DNA of 29,586 nucleotides from an uncultured Clostridia bacterium (GTDB lineage: Bacteria; Bacillota; Clostridia; Oscillospirales; Acutalibacteraceae), in assembly GCA_904420155.1 (NCBI GenBank), contig CAJFUH010000060.1, positions 1-29,586 on the forward strand, read 5' to 3'. The notes under the pieces are model-generated. The model was not told the origin of the DNA, did no database searches, and was given only the letters and a program-made list of their open reading frames with translations. Both the position numbers and the translations under genes were made by a program. Positions 8,546-16,254 of this stretch are shown piece after piece; positions within the stretch are counted from its first letter, which is position 1; each line of letters starts with the position of its first letter.

Positions 8546-11500
8546 ATCTCCACTTCTCCTTGGAACACGGTTTTCGCTTCCCCTGTCATTACCACGTCAT
8601 CCTCCGTGTAATGAATAATCAGCTCCCCGCCTTTTAATTTTACCGTGACGTCTTCGCCCTGCTTACAATATCCATTGAGCACAGAGGCCACCGCCGCCGC
8701 ACACGCGCCGGTGCCGCAAGCCCAGGTTTCCCCGCTGCCTCTCTCCCAGACCCGCATTTTCACGGTGGTCGCGTCAATCACCTGGACGAATTCCGTATTG
8801 ACCCGCTCCGGGAACAGCTCGTTAAATTCAAACAACGGCCCTACTTTCTCCAGTTCTATCCCGTCTACATTGTCGCAGAACACCACACAGTGAGGGTTCC
8901 CCATGGAAACGCAAGTGATATCATAGGGCTGCCCGTCAATGGTTACCGGCACATGGACTGCCAGGTCCCCTTCCAACTGTACGGGAATCCGTTCCGGCCT
9001 CAGTTCCGCTTTGCCCATGCTCACCGATACGGAACCGACTTTCCCATCCTGGACATACAGATGGAGCTTTTTAATGCCGCTGAGGGTCTCTACCGTCAGT
9101 TCCGTCTTATCCACCATGCGGTGGTCATAGAGATATTTCCCCACGCAGCGGATTCCGTTTCCGCACATTTTCCCTTCGCTGCCGTCCAGGTTAAAAATCC
9201 TCATTTTCGCATCCGCCACTTGGGAAGGGCAGATCAAGATAATGCCGTCCCCGCCCACGCCGAAATGGCGGTCCGACAGGGTAACGCTTAAAGATTCCGG
9301 GCTGACCACCTGTTGTTCGAAGCAGTTAAAGTAAATATAATCGTTGCCGCAGCCCTGCATCTTGGTAAATTTCAGTTTCATACGTTCCCTTCTCATATGG
9401 TTAATATCCACCAGTTCCGTGCTGTATGGGGTATAACGGCTCTTTAAAATCATCGCCAGGGCGTTGGCGGTGTCCAAAGAAGTCAAGCAGGGAATTCCCA
9501 GTTCCACAGCCTTCCGGCGGATCTTGACACTATCCCGGGTGGGAAGCCTGCCCTTAGAAGAGGTAGAAATAATATAGCTCACCTTTCCGCTTTCCAATAA
9601 CGTGCGGGTATTGGTATCTGATTCATGAATTTTATTAACCGACGTCACGCTCATGCCCGCCTGGCGCAGTACGCGGGCGGTTCCCTTGGTAGCGTACAGG
9701 GTGAATCCCAGATCGTCATATTTTTTCACAATACCGCTGATCTCCGCCTTGTCGGAATCCCGGACCGTGACCAGAATCCCCCCCTGCTTTTCCATCCGAT
9801 AACCGGCTGCGGTCAGCCCTTTGTAAAGGGCCTCTTCCAAAGTCTTTCCAATTCCCAGCACCTCGCCGGTGGACTTCATTTCCGGCCCCAAATGGACGTC
9901 TACATCCATGAGCTTTTCAAAAGAGAATACCGGTACTTTTACCGCCACATAAGGCGGGGTGTGATACAACCCGGTCCCGTATCCCATATCGCTCAACTTT
10001 TCGCCCAACATAGCCCGGGTGGCCAAATCCACCATGGGCACGCCCGTCACTTTGCTGATATAGGGGATAGTGCGGGAGGAACGGGGATTGACTTCAATCA
10101 CATAGATCTTGCCTTCATGCACCACGTATTGGATATTCACCAACCCTTTGGTATGCAGGGAAACCGCCAGGCGTTTGGTATAATCGATAAGCTTTTCCGT
10201 CTGTTCCCCTGTGAGGTTCCAGGCGGGATAAACGGCGATAGAATCGCCGGAATGGATACCGGCGCGCTCAATGTGTTCCATAATACCCGGAATCAGGATC
10301 TCTTCCCCGTCGCAAATTGCGTCCACTTCAATCTCCACGCCCATCAGGTACTTATCGATGAGCACTGGATTTTCAATGCCGTGTTGCAGGATGATCCCCA
10401 TGTATTCCCTGATATCGTCGTCACAGAAAGCAATGATCATATTCTGGCCGCCCAATACATAAGAAGGGCGCATCAGCACGGGATACCCCAACTGATTGGC
10501 GGCTTCCAGGGCTTCCTGTTCTGTCATCACCGTGGTGCCTTGCGGACGTTTGATATGCAGTTTTTCCAGCAGCTCGTCAAAACGTTCCCGGTCTTCCGCC
10601 GCGTCGATGCTGTCCGCCGGAGTCCCCAGGATGGTCACGCCCTCTTTTTCCAAATACTTGGTCAGCTTAATGGCGGTCTGCCCGCCAAAGGCTACCACAG
10701 CGCCTACCGGCTTCTCCACGTCAATGACATTCTTAACGTCTTCCGGGGTAAGCGGTTCAAAGTAAAGGCGGTCCGCAGTATTAAAATCAGTAGATACCGT
10801 TTCCGGGTTATTATTGATAATCACCACATCATATCCCGCTTCTTTTAACGCCCAGACACAGTGAACGGAAGCATAGTCAAACTCAATGCCCTGCCCAATG
10901 CGGATAGGACCGGAGCCAAAGACTACGACCGTGGGCTTTGAAGAGTTCTTCTGCCGAATAAAGGGGGCCGCCTCGTCCTCTTCATCATAGGTAGCGTAAA
11001 AATATGGGGTCTGGGCGTCAAATTCCGCCCCACAGGTATCCACCATTTTGAAAGCCGCCGGGATATGATAGGGAATTTCCTGCTGGGTCAGCCGGCGGAT
11101 GACGGTATCCGGATACCCTAACTTTTTGGCTTCCCGGTAGGTTTCTTCGGTGAGAGGTTGTGTACTTAACTGTTTTTCTATCTGTGCCAGATGGAGCAGC
11201 TTATATAAAAACCACAAATCTATCCTAGTGATAGCATGGATCTGCTCGCAGGTAACGCCGCGTTTGAGGGCCTCAAAAATAACAAACAGGCGCTGATCGT
11301 CGCAAACAGAAATGTGGTCGTATACCTCCCGGTCGCTCCACTGGGCCATTTCCGGGGAATCCAGGCTGTCCTTGGAGATCTCCGCCCCGCGTACCGCTTT
11401 CATGATGGCCTGTTCAAAACTTTGCCCAATGGCCATCACTTCCCCGGTGGCTTTCATCTGCGTGCCCAAAGTACGCTGGGCGTACACAAATTTATCAAAC

Positions 11501-12582
11501 GGCCACTTGGGGAATTTTACCACGACATAATCCAGCGTGGGCTCAAAACAGGCAAAAGTTTTGCCCGTAACCGCATTGGGGATTTCGTCTAACGTATAGC
11601 CGATGGCGATTTTGGCGGCCACTTTGGCGATGGGATAGCCGGTGGCCTTGGAAGCCAGCGCAGAAGAACGGGACACGCGGGGATTGACCTCAATGACCGC
11701 GTATTCAAAACTATCGGGATTTAAGGCAAACTGGCAGTTGCAGCCTCCTTCAATCCCCATAGCGGTGATGATATTTAACGCCGCTGAACGAAGCATTTGG
11801 TATTCTTTGTCCGCTAAGGTAACCGCCGGAGCGATTACGATACTGTCCCCGGTATGCACTCCCACGGGGTCAAAGTTTTCCATACTGCATACGGTGATCA
11901 CGTTCCCCGCTCCGTCCCGCATCACCTCAAATTCGATTTCCTTCCACCCGGCAATGCATTTTTCCACCAGCACTTGGGTAATGGGGGAAAGGCGCAGTCC
12001 GTTGGCGCAGATCTCCCGCAATTGTTCCTCATCAGACGCAATGCCTCCGCCGCTTCCTCCCAGGGTAAAAGCCGGACGGATAATAACCGGATACCCCACT
12101 TGGTTGGCAAAGTCCACCGCTGTTTCCACTTTATGGGCAATGACCGAGGGGATCACCGGTTCGCCGATCTCCAGCATGGTATCTTTGAAGATCTGGCGGT
12201 CTTCCGCTTTATCAATGGTTTCCGGATTGGCGCCCAGCAAAGTCACCCCATGGCTCTCCAAAAAACCTTCTTTGGCAAGCTGCATGGATAAGGTCAATCC
12301 CGTCTGCCCGCCCAATGTGGAAAGCAGGCTGTCCGGTTTTTCTTTTTCAATGATCCGCTTGATGGTGTCTATGGTCAGCGGCTCGATATAAATTTCGTCC
12401 GCCATCGCGTTGTCTGTCATAATAGTCGCCGGATTTGAATTGACCAGCACTACTTCCAAGCCTTCTTCCTTTAAGGCGCAACATGCCTGGGTTCCTGCAT
12501 AGTCAAACTCCGCCGCCTGTCCAATCACAATAGGGCCGGAACCAATTACTAATACTTTTTTTAAGTTGGGATTCAGAGGCAT
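8542..12582 (-). CDS. carB-dapF: Carbamoyl-phosphate synthase large subunit fused in frame to diaminopimelate epimerase
   Basis: One 1346-residue reading frame. Its first 1067 residues are a complete CarB: MPLNPNLKKVLVIGSGPIVIGQAAEFDYAG begins the first ATP-grasp half, a second repeat starts at KPTVVVFGSGPIRIGQGIEFDYA, and an MGS-like allosteric region ends at STELVDINHM, where CarB proteins usually stop. The frame then continues through RRER into a complete DapF of 279 residues, with both catalytic cysteines in context (MCGNGIRCV and WACGTGACA) and MQGCGNDYIYF at its start. CarB makes carbamoyl phosphate with CarA; DapF epimerises LL- to meso-diaminopimelate. The ATG at 12582 is preferred over GTG at 12591, which would sit too close to the AAAAGG site. 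Either this is a real fusion or the CarB stop was lost through a point or sequencing change. DapF may also be made alone from an internal start at 9381. Confidence 0.9.
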   Translation of the reverse strand: MPLNPNLKKVLVIGSGPIVIGQAAEFDYAGTQACCALKEEGLEVVLVNSNPATIMTDNAMADEIYIEPLTIDTIKRIIEKEKPDSLLSTLGGQTGLTLSMQLAKEGFLESHGVTLLGANPETIDKAEDRQIFKDTMLEIGEPVIPSVIAHKVETAVDFANQVGYPVIIRPAFTLGGSGGGIASDEEQLREICANGLRLSPITQVLVEKCIAGWKEIEFEVMRDGAGNVITVCSMENFDPVGVHTGDSIVIAPAVTLADKEYQMLRSAALNIITAMGIEGGCNCQFALNPDSFEYAVIEVNPRVSRSSALASKATGYPIAKVAAKIAIGYTLDEIPNAVTGKTFACFEPTLDYVVVKFPKWPFDKFVYAQRTLGTQMKATGEVMAIGQSFEQAIMKAVRGAEISKDSLDSPEMAQWSDREVYDHISVCDDQRLFVIFEALKRGVTCEQIHAITRIDLWFLYKLLHLAQIEKQLSTQPLTEETYREAKKLGYPDTVIRRLTQQEIPYHIPAAFKMVDTCGAEFDAQTPYFYATYDEEDEAAPFIRQKNSSKPTVVVFGSGPIRIGQGIEFDYASVHCVWALKEAGYDVVIINNNPETVSTDFNTADRLYFEPLTPEDVKNVIDVEKPVGAVVAFGGQTAIKLTKYLEKEGVTILGTPADSIDAAEDRERFDELLEKLHIKRPQGTTVMTEQEALEAANQLGYPVLMRPSYVLGGQNMIIAFCDDDIREYMGIILQHGIENPVLIDKYLMGVEIEVDAICDGEEILIPGIMEHIERAGIHSGDSIAVYPAWNLTGEQTEKLIDYTKRLAVSLHTKGLVNIQYVVHEGKIYVIEVNPRSSRTIPYISKVTGVPMVDLATRAMLGEKLSDMGYGTGLYHTPPYVAVKVPVFSFEKLMDVDVHLGPEMKSTGEVLGIGKTLEEALYKGLTAAGYRMEKQGGILVTVRDSDKAEISGIVKKYDDLGFTLYATKGTARVLRQAGMSVTSVNKIHESDTNTRTLLESGKVSYIISTSSKGRLPTRDSVKIRRKAVELGIPCLTSLDTANALAMILKSRYTPYSTELVDINHMRRERMKLKFTKMQGCGNDYIYFNCFEQQVVSPESLSVTLSDRHFGVGGDGIILICPSQVADAKMRIFNLDGSEGKMCGNGIRCVGKYLYDHRMVDKTELTVETLSGIKKLHLYVQDGKVGSVSVSMGKAELRPERIPVQLEGDLAVHVPVTIDGQPYDITCVSMGNPHCVVFCDNVDGIELEKVGPLFEFNELFPERVNTEFVQVIDATTVKMRVWERGSGETWACGTGACAAAVASVLNGYCKQGEDVTVKLKGGELIIHYTEDDVVMTGEAKTVFQGEVEI
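9379..9393 (-). promoter_or_regulatory. Internal ribosome site and ATG for a separate DapF
   Basis: At the carB-dapF junction AGAAGGGA (9393-9386) lies 4 bases before ATG (9381-9379), and translation from there gives MKLKFTKMQGCGNDY, a natural DapF N-terminus. This suggests the two genes were recently separate and that free DapF of 279 residues may still be produced. Confidence 0.55.
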
Positions 12583-12627
12583 ACCCTTCACATCCTTTTA
12601 TCACAATTCCATTTCTATTTTCTAAAC

Positions 12628-12645
12628 CAAAGGACTTATCCTTTG
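12628..12645 (-). other. Hairpin in the carA-carB gap
   Basis: The 115-base gap between carA and carB contains a perfect 7-bp stem, CAAAGGA-TAAG-TCCTTTG, on the transcribed strand. It is not followed by a T-run, so it is unlikely to terminate; a processing or stability role is possible. I see no promoter of good quality in the gap. Confidence 0.4.
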
Positions 12646-12697
12646 TATACCGCATGAGGATTCCATGTTATGGCTTTCACATCTTGTTATCATGGCC

Positions 12698-13792
12698 TTA
12701 TTGAGCCGACGCCTTGTTTTCCCTGTCAATTTTTTGAATAAACTCATCAAACAGGAACATGGTATCATGAGGGCCGCAAGAGGCCTCGGGGTGAAACTGA
12801 ACGGAAAACGCGGGCATATTGTGATAGCTCACGCCCTCGCAGGTACCGTCGTTGGCATTGATATAACGAAGTTCCGCCGTATCCGGCAGGCTGTCCGCCA
12901 CCACCGCATAGCCGTGATTCTGGCTGGTAATATAGACGCGCCCAGTCTTTAAATTCTTCACCGGCTGGTTTCCGCCCCGGTGCCCATACTTCAGTTTTTC
13001 TGTGGTCGCCCCCTGCGCCAGCGCCAACAATTGATGCCCCAGGCAAATACCGAACATGGGAATACCGGATTGGCACAGTTTGCGCAGCTGTTCCACCACT
13101 TGGACATTTTCCTGGGGATCCCCCGGTCCATTGCTCAGCATAATACCGTCCGGTATTTCCCCCAAGATTTCCTCCGCGGTGGAATTCTGGGGCATGCAAA
13201 CCACTTCGCAGCCGCGCTTGGCCAGCTCCTGGCCAATATTCTTTTTGGCCCCAAAGTCCCACAGCACCACTTTCCGTACCTTTTTTTCCGGATATAGCAC
13301 CTCTTTCTCAGAAATACTCACAGAGGCAACCGCATTGCGGATAGAAAAATCCGCAAGCTCTTTTTGGATGGCCGGAATGTCAGGCTCCTCCAACGTCAGT
13401 TTTGCGTTCATCACGCCGTGTTCCCGGATGATACGGGTTAACGCCCGGGTATCAATTCCATACATCCCCACAATGCCCTTTTCTTTTAAAAAGGTGTCAA
13501 GATCTCCCTCGCAACGGAAGTTGGACGGGGCCTGACACCATTCTCTTACAATATAGGCGGTAAGCTGGGGAGCCGGACTTTCAAAATCTGCGGGGATAAC
13601 CCCGTAGTTCCCAATCAAAGGAAAGGTATGCACCACCATCTGTCCATAATAACTGGGATCAGTCAACGTCTCCAGATAACCGGTCATTGCCGTAGTGAAA
13701 ACCACTTCCCCTGTCACCTGCCTACGTGCGCCAAAGCTTTTTCCTTGAAATACGGTTCCGTTTTCCAAAGTGAGATAAATACGCTGCTCCAT
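12698..13792 (-). CDS. carA: Carbamoyl-phosphate synthase small (glutaminase) subunit
   Basis: A 364-residue protein that hydrolyses glutamine and feeds ammonia to CarB for arginine and pyrimidine synthesis. The N-terminal CPSase domain has LTLENGTVFQGKSFG, TTAMTGYLETLTDPSYYGQ and GIDTRALTRIIRE. The C-terminal class I glutamine amidotransferase triad is visible: Cys250 in MFGICLGHQ, and His334 and Glu336 in SVQFHPEAS. The ATG at 13792 is preferred over the upstream in-frame start because GACGGAGGAAG gives an excellent ribosome site and the family start MEQRIYLTLENG follows. The ANTAR gene stop lies only 13 bases upstream and overlaps this ribosome site region, tying carA to the glnA transcript. 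Confidence 0.96.
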   Translation of the reverse strand: MEQRIYLTLENGTVFQGKSFGARRQVTGEVVFTTAMTGYLETLTDPSYYGQMVVHTFPLIGNYGVIPADFESPAPQLTAYIVREWCQAPSNFRCEGDLDTFLKEKGIVGMYGIDTRALTRIIREHGVMNAKLTLEEPDIPAIQKELADFSIRNAVASVSISEKEVLYPEKKVRKVVLWDFGAKKNIGQELAKRGCEVVCMPQNSTAEEILGEIPDGIMLSNGPGDPQENVQVVEQLRKLCQSGIPMFGICLGHQLLALAQGATTEKLKYGHRGGNQPVKNLKTGRVYITSQNHGYAVVADSLPDTAELRYINANDGTCEGVSYHNMPAFSVQFHPEASCGPHDTMFLFDEFIQKIDRENKASAQ

Positions 13793-13805
13793 ATTGCTTC
13801 CTCCG

Positions 13806-14375
13806 TCAACCTTCATAGGTTTTGATAATTTCTTCCGCCACTTGGCGCCGTGTCAAACGCTGATCCATGGCCTGTTTTTCCAGATAATAATGGGCCTCCT
13901 GCTCTGTCAAATGGCGATATTGGATCAGGGCGCATTTGGCCCGGTCTACCAGCTTAATTTCTTCTATCTTATGCTGTAACCTGGTATTTTCGTTGATTAA
14001 TCCCAACATCCTCCGGCGGGAGGCCGTTGCAATTTTTAGCGTCTGGTAGAATATCTGGCGGCTTACCGGTTTTGGCACAATGAGCACGCCAAAATCCTCT
14101 ACCTTCTCCGCCGCTTCGTCGGCGCGTTCCGATTTGACCAATACGATCACACTGGAGTCTGTGCTCTGTGTTACCGATATTGCCAATTCAAAACCCGATT
14201 CATCCCGTAACGGCGCGTTAATCAGCACCAAATCATAGGAATCTTCAATCATCGCCCGGCGCGCTTCTCCTCCATTGCTCACCGCTACCACCCGATCAAA
14301 AGCGCGTGCTTTCAATAAATCGGATAAAAACGCCTTTCCCTGATCGGTTCCTGCCACTACCAATACGCAATCCAT
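13806..14375 (-). CDS. ANTAR-domain RNA-binding regulator with degenerate receiver domain
   Basis: A 189-residue protein. Residues 1-115 have the fold pattern of a response-regulator receiver, but the acidic pair after beta-1 is replaced (LVVAGTD) and the phosphoacceptor Asp position is Asn53 in LVLINAPLRDESG. The late lysine-proline (VPKPVS) is kept. A coiled linker leads to a C-terminal ANTAR domain (about 130-185) with AKCALIQYRHLTEQEAHYYL and RLTRRQVAEEII. ANTAR proteins bind paired RNA hairpins and prevent transcription termination (EutV, NasR). The missing Asp suggests control by something other than phosphorylation, for example ligand or partner binding. The ATG at 14375 is chosen over a TTG at 14411 because GGTGAG and the receiver start fit. 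It sits 42 bases after glnA; likely RNA targets lie in the glnA and asnA leaders. Confidence 0.9.
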   Translation of the reverse strand: MDCVLVVAGTDQGKAFLSDLLKARAFDRVVAVSNGGEARRAMIEDSYDLVLINAPLRDESGFELAISVTQSTDSSVIVLVKSERADEAAEKVEDFGVLIVPKPVSRQIFYQTLKIATASRRRMLGLINENTRLQHKIEEIKLVDRAKCALIQYRHLTEQEAHYYLEKQAMDQRLTRRQVAEEIIKTYEG

Positions 14376-14417
14376 ATTCTCACCAGACTTTCCTTTTGTT
14401 TTGGTAGCCAAACATTT

Positions 14418-15737
14418 CTATACGTTTACAAAATAAAAGTCCTGATCCAAACGTTCCTTATCTTCCGCCGCAGAATAGTTTTCCCACTGTATCCTCTTCT
14501 CCTTGCAATAATTTTTCAACAATCGCTCCGGGACGATATGGCGGACAAATTCACTTTGCTCCGCCTTTTCAATCGCCTCTCCTAAGTTTTTGGGAAGCTG
14601 CTCTATATTTTGGAGCTTCTCCGGGGACACCGTATACAGGTCAAAATCCCGAGGTTTCGGTAAATCCATGCGGTTTCGGATGCCGTCCAGACCCGCAAAC
14701 AGCAGCAGGGCAAAAGCTAAATGCGCATTGCAGGAGGGATCCGGGGAACGCAGCTCCATCCTGCAATATTCTCCGGCCGAAGCGGGAATCCGGATGAGCT
14801 GGGAACGGTTCTGATGGGACCATGTGATATATTTAGGCGCCTCAAACGCTCCAAAGCGGCGGTAAGAGTTGGGCAGGGGATTCAGGAAAGCCGTAATATC
14901 CGAAATATGGTTTAAAATGCCTGCCATAAAGCTTTCCGCTTCCTGGGAATGTTCTTCCCCTGACGTTTTGAACAAATTAACCCCGTCTTTATAGAGAGAA
15001 AGATTAATGTGCAGGCCGCTTCCGCTCTGATCGGGAAATGGCTTTGGCAAAAACGTGGCATATAGTCCATTGCGGGCGGCAATATTGCGGACTACCGCCC
15101 GGAATGTCACCAAATTATCCGCCGCAGTCACCGCGTCGCTATACTGGAAATCAATTTCATTTTGTCCCGGTCCCTGCTCATGGTGGGAACTCTCCGGTTT
15201 GATGCCCATCTGTTCTAAGGAAAGGCAGATTTCCCGGCGAACATTTTCCCCCCGGTCTTTGGGCGCGATATCACAGTAACCCGCATAATCATGGGGAATC
15301 CGGGTGGGATACCCCTTTTCATCGGTTTCAAACAGATAAAATTCGCATTCAGATCCAATCTTGCAAACATATCCCATTTGTTCCGCCTGACGTGACGCTT
15401 CCTGCAAAAGGCTGCGGGAATTCCCTTCAAAAGGAGTTCCGTCGGGATATTTCACATCACAAAAAAAACGGATGACCCTGCCTTGAGACGGCCTCCATGG
15501 GAGAATGGAGAGCGTAGCGGCATCCGGTACAATAAAGAGATCTGATTCATCCACGTTCATAAAGCCACGTACGGCAGAGCCGTCAAAAGAGATTCCCCGT
15601 TCAAAGGCCCTTGGCAACTCCCAAGGCATGATGGAAATGTTTTTCTGCATTCCGAAAATATCACAAAATACTAGACGAATAAACTTGACGTCATTTTCTT
15701 CCACAAATTGCAGTACTTCATGAATGGTCTCTTTCAT
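14418..15737 (-). CDS. glnA: Glutamine synthetase, type I
   Basis: A 439-residue GSI enzyme forming glutamine from glutamate, ammonia and ATP; the length suits the shorter GSI-alpha type of Firmicutes. Seen in order: the beta-grasp N-terminus with VKFIRLVFCDIFGMQKNI, the ISFDGSAVRGF loop, ESSHHEQGPGQNEIDF metal ligands, FLPKPFPDQSGSGLHINLSL, and NPLPNSYRRFGAFEAPKYI with ITWSHQNRSQLIRIP. I do not recognise the adenylylation-site tyrosine segment of GSI-beta enzymes. The ribosome site is GGGGGA about 11 bases before ATG. It is the first gene of the long operon, preceded by a promoter, an ANTAR-type hairpin, a leader terminator and a possible second promoter. Confidence 0.96.
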   Translation of the reverse strand: MKETIHEVLQFVEENDVKFIRLVFCDIFGMQKNISIMPWELPRAFERGISFDGSAVRGFMNVDESDLFIVPDAATLSILPWRPSQGRVIRFFCDVKYPDGTPFEGNSRSLLQEASRQAEQMGYVCKIGSECEFYLFETDEKGYPTRIPHDYAGYCDIAPKDRGENVRREICLSLEQMGIKPESSHHEQGPGQNEIDFQYSDAVTAADNLVTFRAVVRNIAARNGLYATFLPKPFPDQSGSGLHINLSLYKDGVNLFKTSGEEHSQEAESFMAGILNHISDITAFLNPLPNSYRRFGAFEAPKYITWSHQNRSQLIRIPASAGEYCRMELRSPDPSCNAHLAFALLLFAGLDGIRNRMDLPKPRDFDLYTVSPEKLQNIEQLPKNLGEAIEKAEQSEFVRHIVPERLLKNYCKEKRIQWENYSAAEDKERLDQDFYFVNV

Positions 15738-15787
15738 AGTCTCTGGTATCCCCCAATCTCATAGTCCGGACCTCATCATCTGTTGCC

Positions 15788-15816
15788 ATTATACTCTTAT
15801 TATGCCTGTCTATAAA
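15788..15816 (-). promoter_or_regulatory. Possible second glnA promoter, downstream of the leader terminator
   Basis: On the minus strand TTTATA (15816-15811), a 17-bp spacer and a perfect TATAAT (15793-15788) lie between the leader terminator and glnA. Transcripts from here would escape the attenuator and give a basal level. The -35 matches 4 of 6. Confidence 0.45.
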
Positions 15817-15891
15817 GGGATTTTATCGAATTTCCATCCCACAGAAGAAAAGATTCCTTTTCCCTAATATGAGAAAACAGATCTCTTTCCA

Positions 15892-15951
15892 AAATAAAAA
15901 GCGTTCACAAAAAGAAGGATTCCATGGGAAATCCCTGCTTTCTATGAACGC
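15892..15951 (-). terminator. Leader terminator (attenuator) upstream of glnA
   Basis: On the minus strand GCGTTCA (15951-15945) pairs with TGAACGC (15907-15901); AGAAAG/CTTTTT and GGATT/AATCC extend the stem inside. TTTTTATTTT follows at once. It lies after the glnA promoter and over 150 bases before the glnA ATG, so it would stop glnA transcription unless prevented. There is no T-run on the other strand, so it is directional. Confidence 0.8.
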
Positions 15952-15959
15952 CATTGTTC
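15946..15959 (-). promoter_or_regulatory. ANTAR-type antiterminator hairpin in the glnA leader
   Basis: On the minus strand GAAC-AATGGC-GTTC forms a 4-bp stem with a hexaloop having A at loop position 1 (15955) and G at position 4 (15952), the pattern conserved in ANTAR targets. The 3' arm GTTC is also part of the terminator stem, so the two are mutually exclusive. It lies about 3 bases from the predicted transcript start, which leaves no room for the usual first hairpin. Confidence 0.55.
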
Positions 15960-15966
15960 GCATTTA

Positions 15967-15996
15967 ATTATAAGATAAGATGGCTGTTTTTGTCAA
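15967..15996 (-). promoter_or_regulatory. Main glnA operon promoter
   Basis: On the minus strand perfect TTGACA (15996-15991), an 18-bp spacer and perfect TATAAT (15972-15967). Predicted start near 15961-15960. The 517-base region 15738-16254 between glnA and asnA contains two divergent consensus promoters and the leader elements listed here; I see no coding gene in it. Confidence 0.85.
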
Positions 15997-16114
15997 CATC
16001 CCGCATAATAAAATCCCCTTACTTGCATAAATAAAACTATCTTTTTTTAATTCCATAAAAAGCCCCTGATTTTTGTATAAAATCAAATTATTTCCTTCAT
16101 TTTGAGAAAAATAA

Positions 16115-16143
16115 TTGACAACGCTATCTTCTACGTTTATAAT
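16115..16143 (+). promoter_or_regulatory. asnA promoter
   Basis: Perfect TTGACA (16115-16120), a 17-bp spacer and perfect TATAAT (16138-16143), followed by a short leader with an ANTAR-like hairpin and a terminator before asnA. Predicted start near 16149-16151. Confidence 0.85.
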
Positions 16144-16155
16144 GCAAAATAAGCA

Positions 16156-16167
16156 AGCAAAGGCGCT
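16156..16167 (+). promoter_or_regulatory. ANTAR-type antiterminator hairpin in the asnA leader
   Basis: AGC-AAAGGC-GCT gives a 3-bp stem with a hexaloop having A at position 1 (16159) and G at position 4 (16162). The loop differs from the glnA leader loop by one base, and the 3' arm is again the start of the terminator stem. The stem is short, so alone this would be weak evidence; the match in position and loop to the glnA leader is what supports it. Confidence 0.5.
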
Positions 16168-16198
16168 GCGGGTTTTAAGAGACCTGCGGCGCTTTTTT
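16163..16198 (+). terminator. Leader terminator (attenuator) upstream of asnA
   Basis: GCGCTGCGGGT (16163-16173) pairs with ACCTGCGGCGC (16182-16192) through 11 pairs including two wobbles; the loop is 8 bases and six Ts follow. It stands between the asnA promoter and the asnA start, so it must be read through for expression. Confidence 0.88.
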
Positions 16199-16254
16199 AT
16201 TTCATGTTTTCAGGATACGGCGAACCTCTATTTTTTAGAAAGGATCATTTGACC

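Noticed and set aside
9625..10848. Long open frame on the plus strand inside carB
   Set aside because: It is antisense to well-conserved CarB ATP-grasp sequence, has no ribosome site and no recognisable domain; long antisense frames are common with this codon use.
12628..12645. carA-carB gap hairpin as a further ANTAR target
   Set aside because: The best fold has a 4-base loop; forcing a hexaloop puts G at position 5, not 4, and no terminator follows.
15794..15890. Hairpins between the glnA terminator and second promoter as P1/P2 of an ANTAR motif
   Set aside because: GAAAAG-GAAT-CTTTTC and similar folds lack the A1/G4 hexaloop and lie downstream of the terminator, where they could not prevent it.
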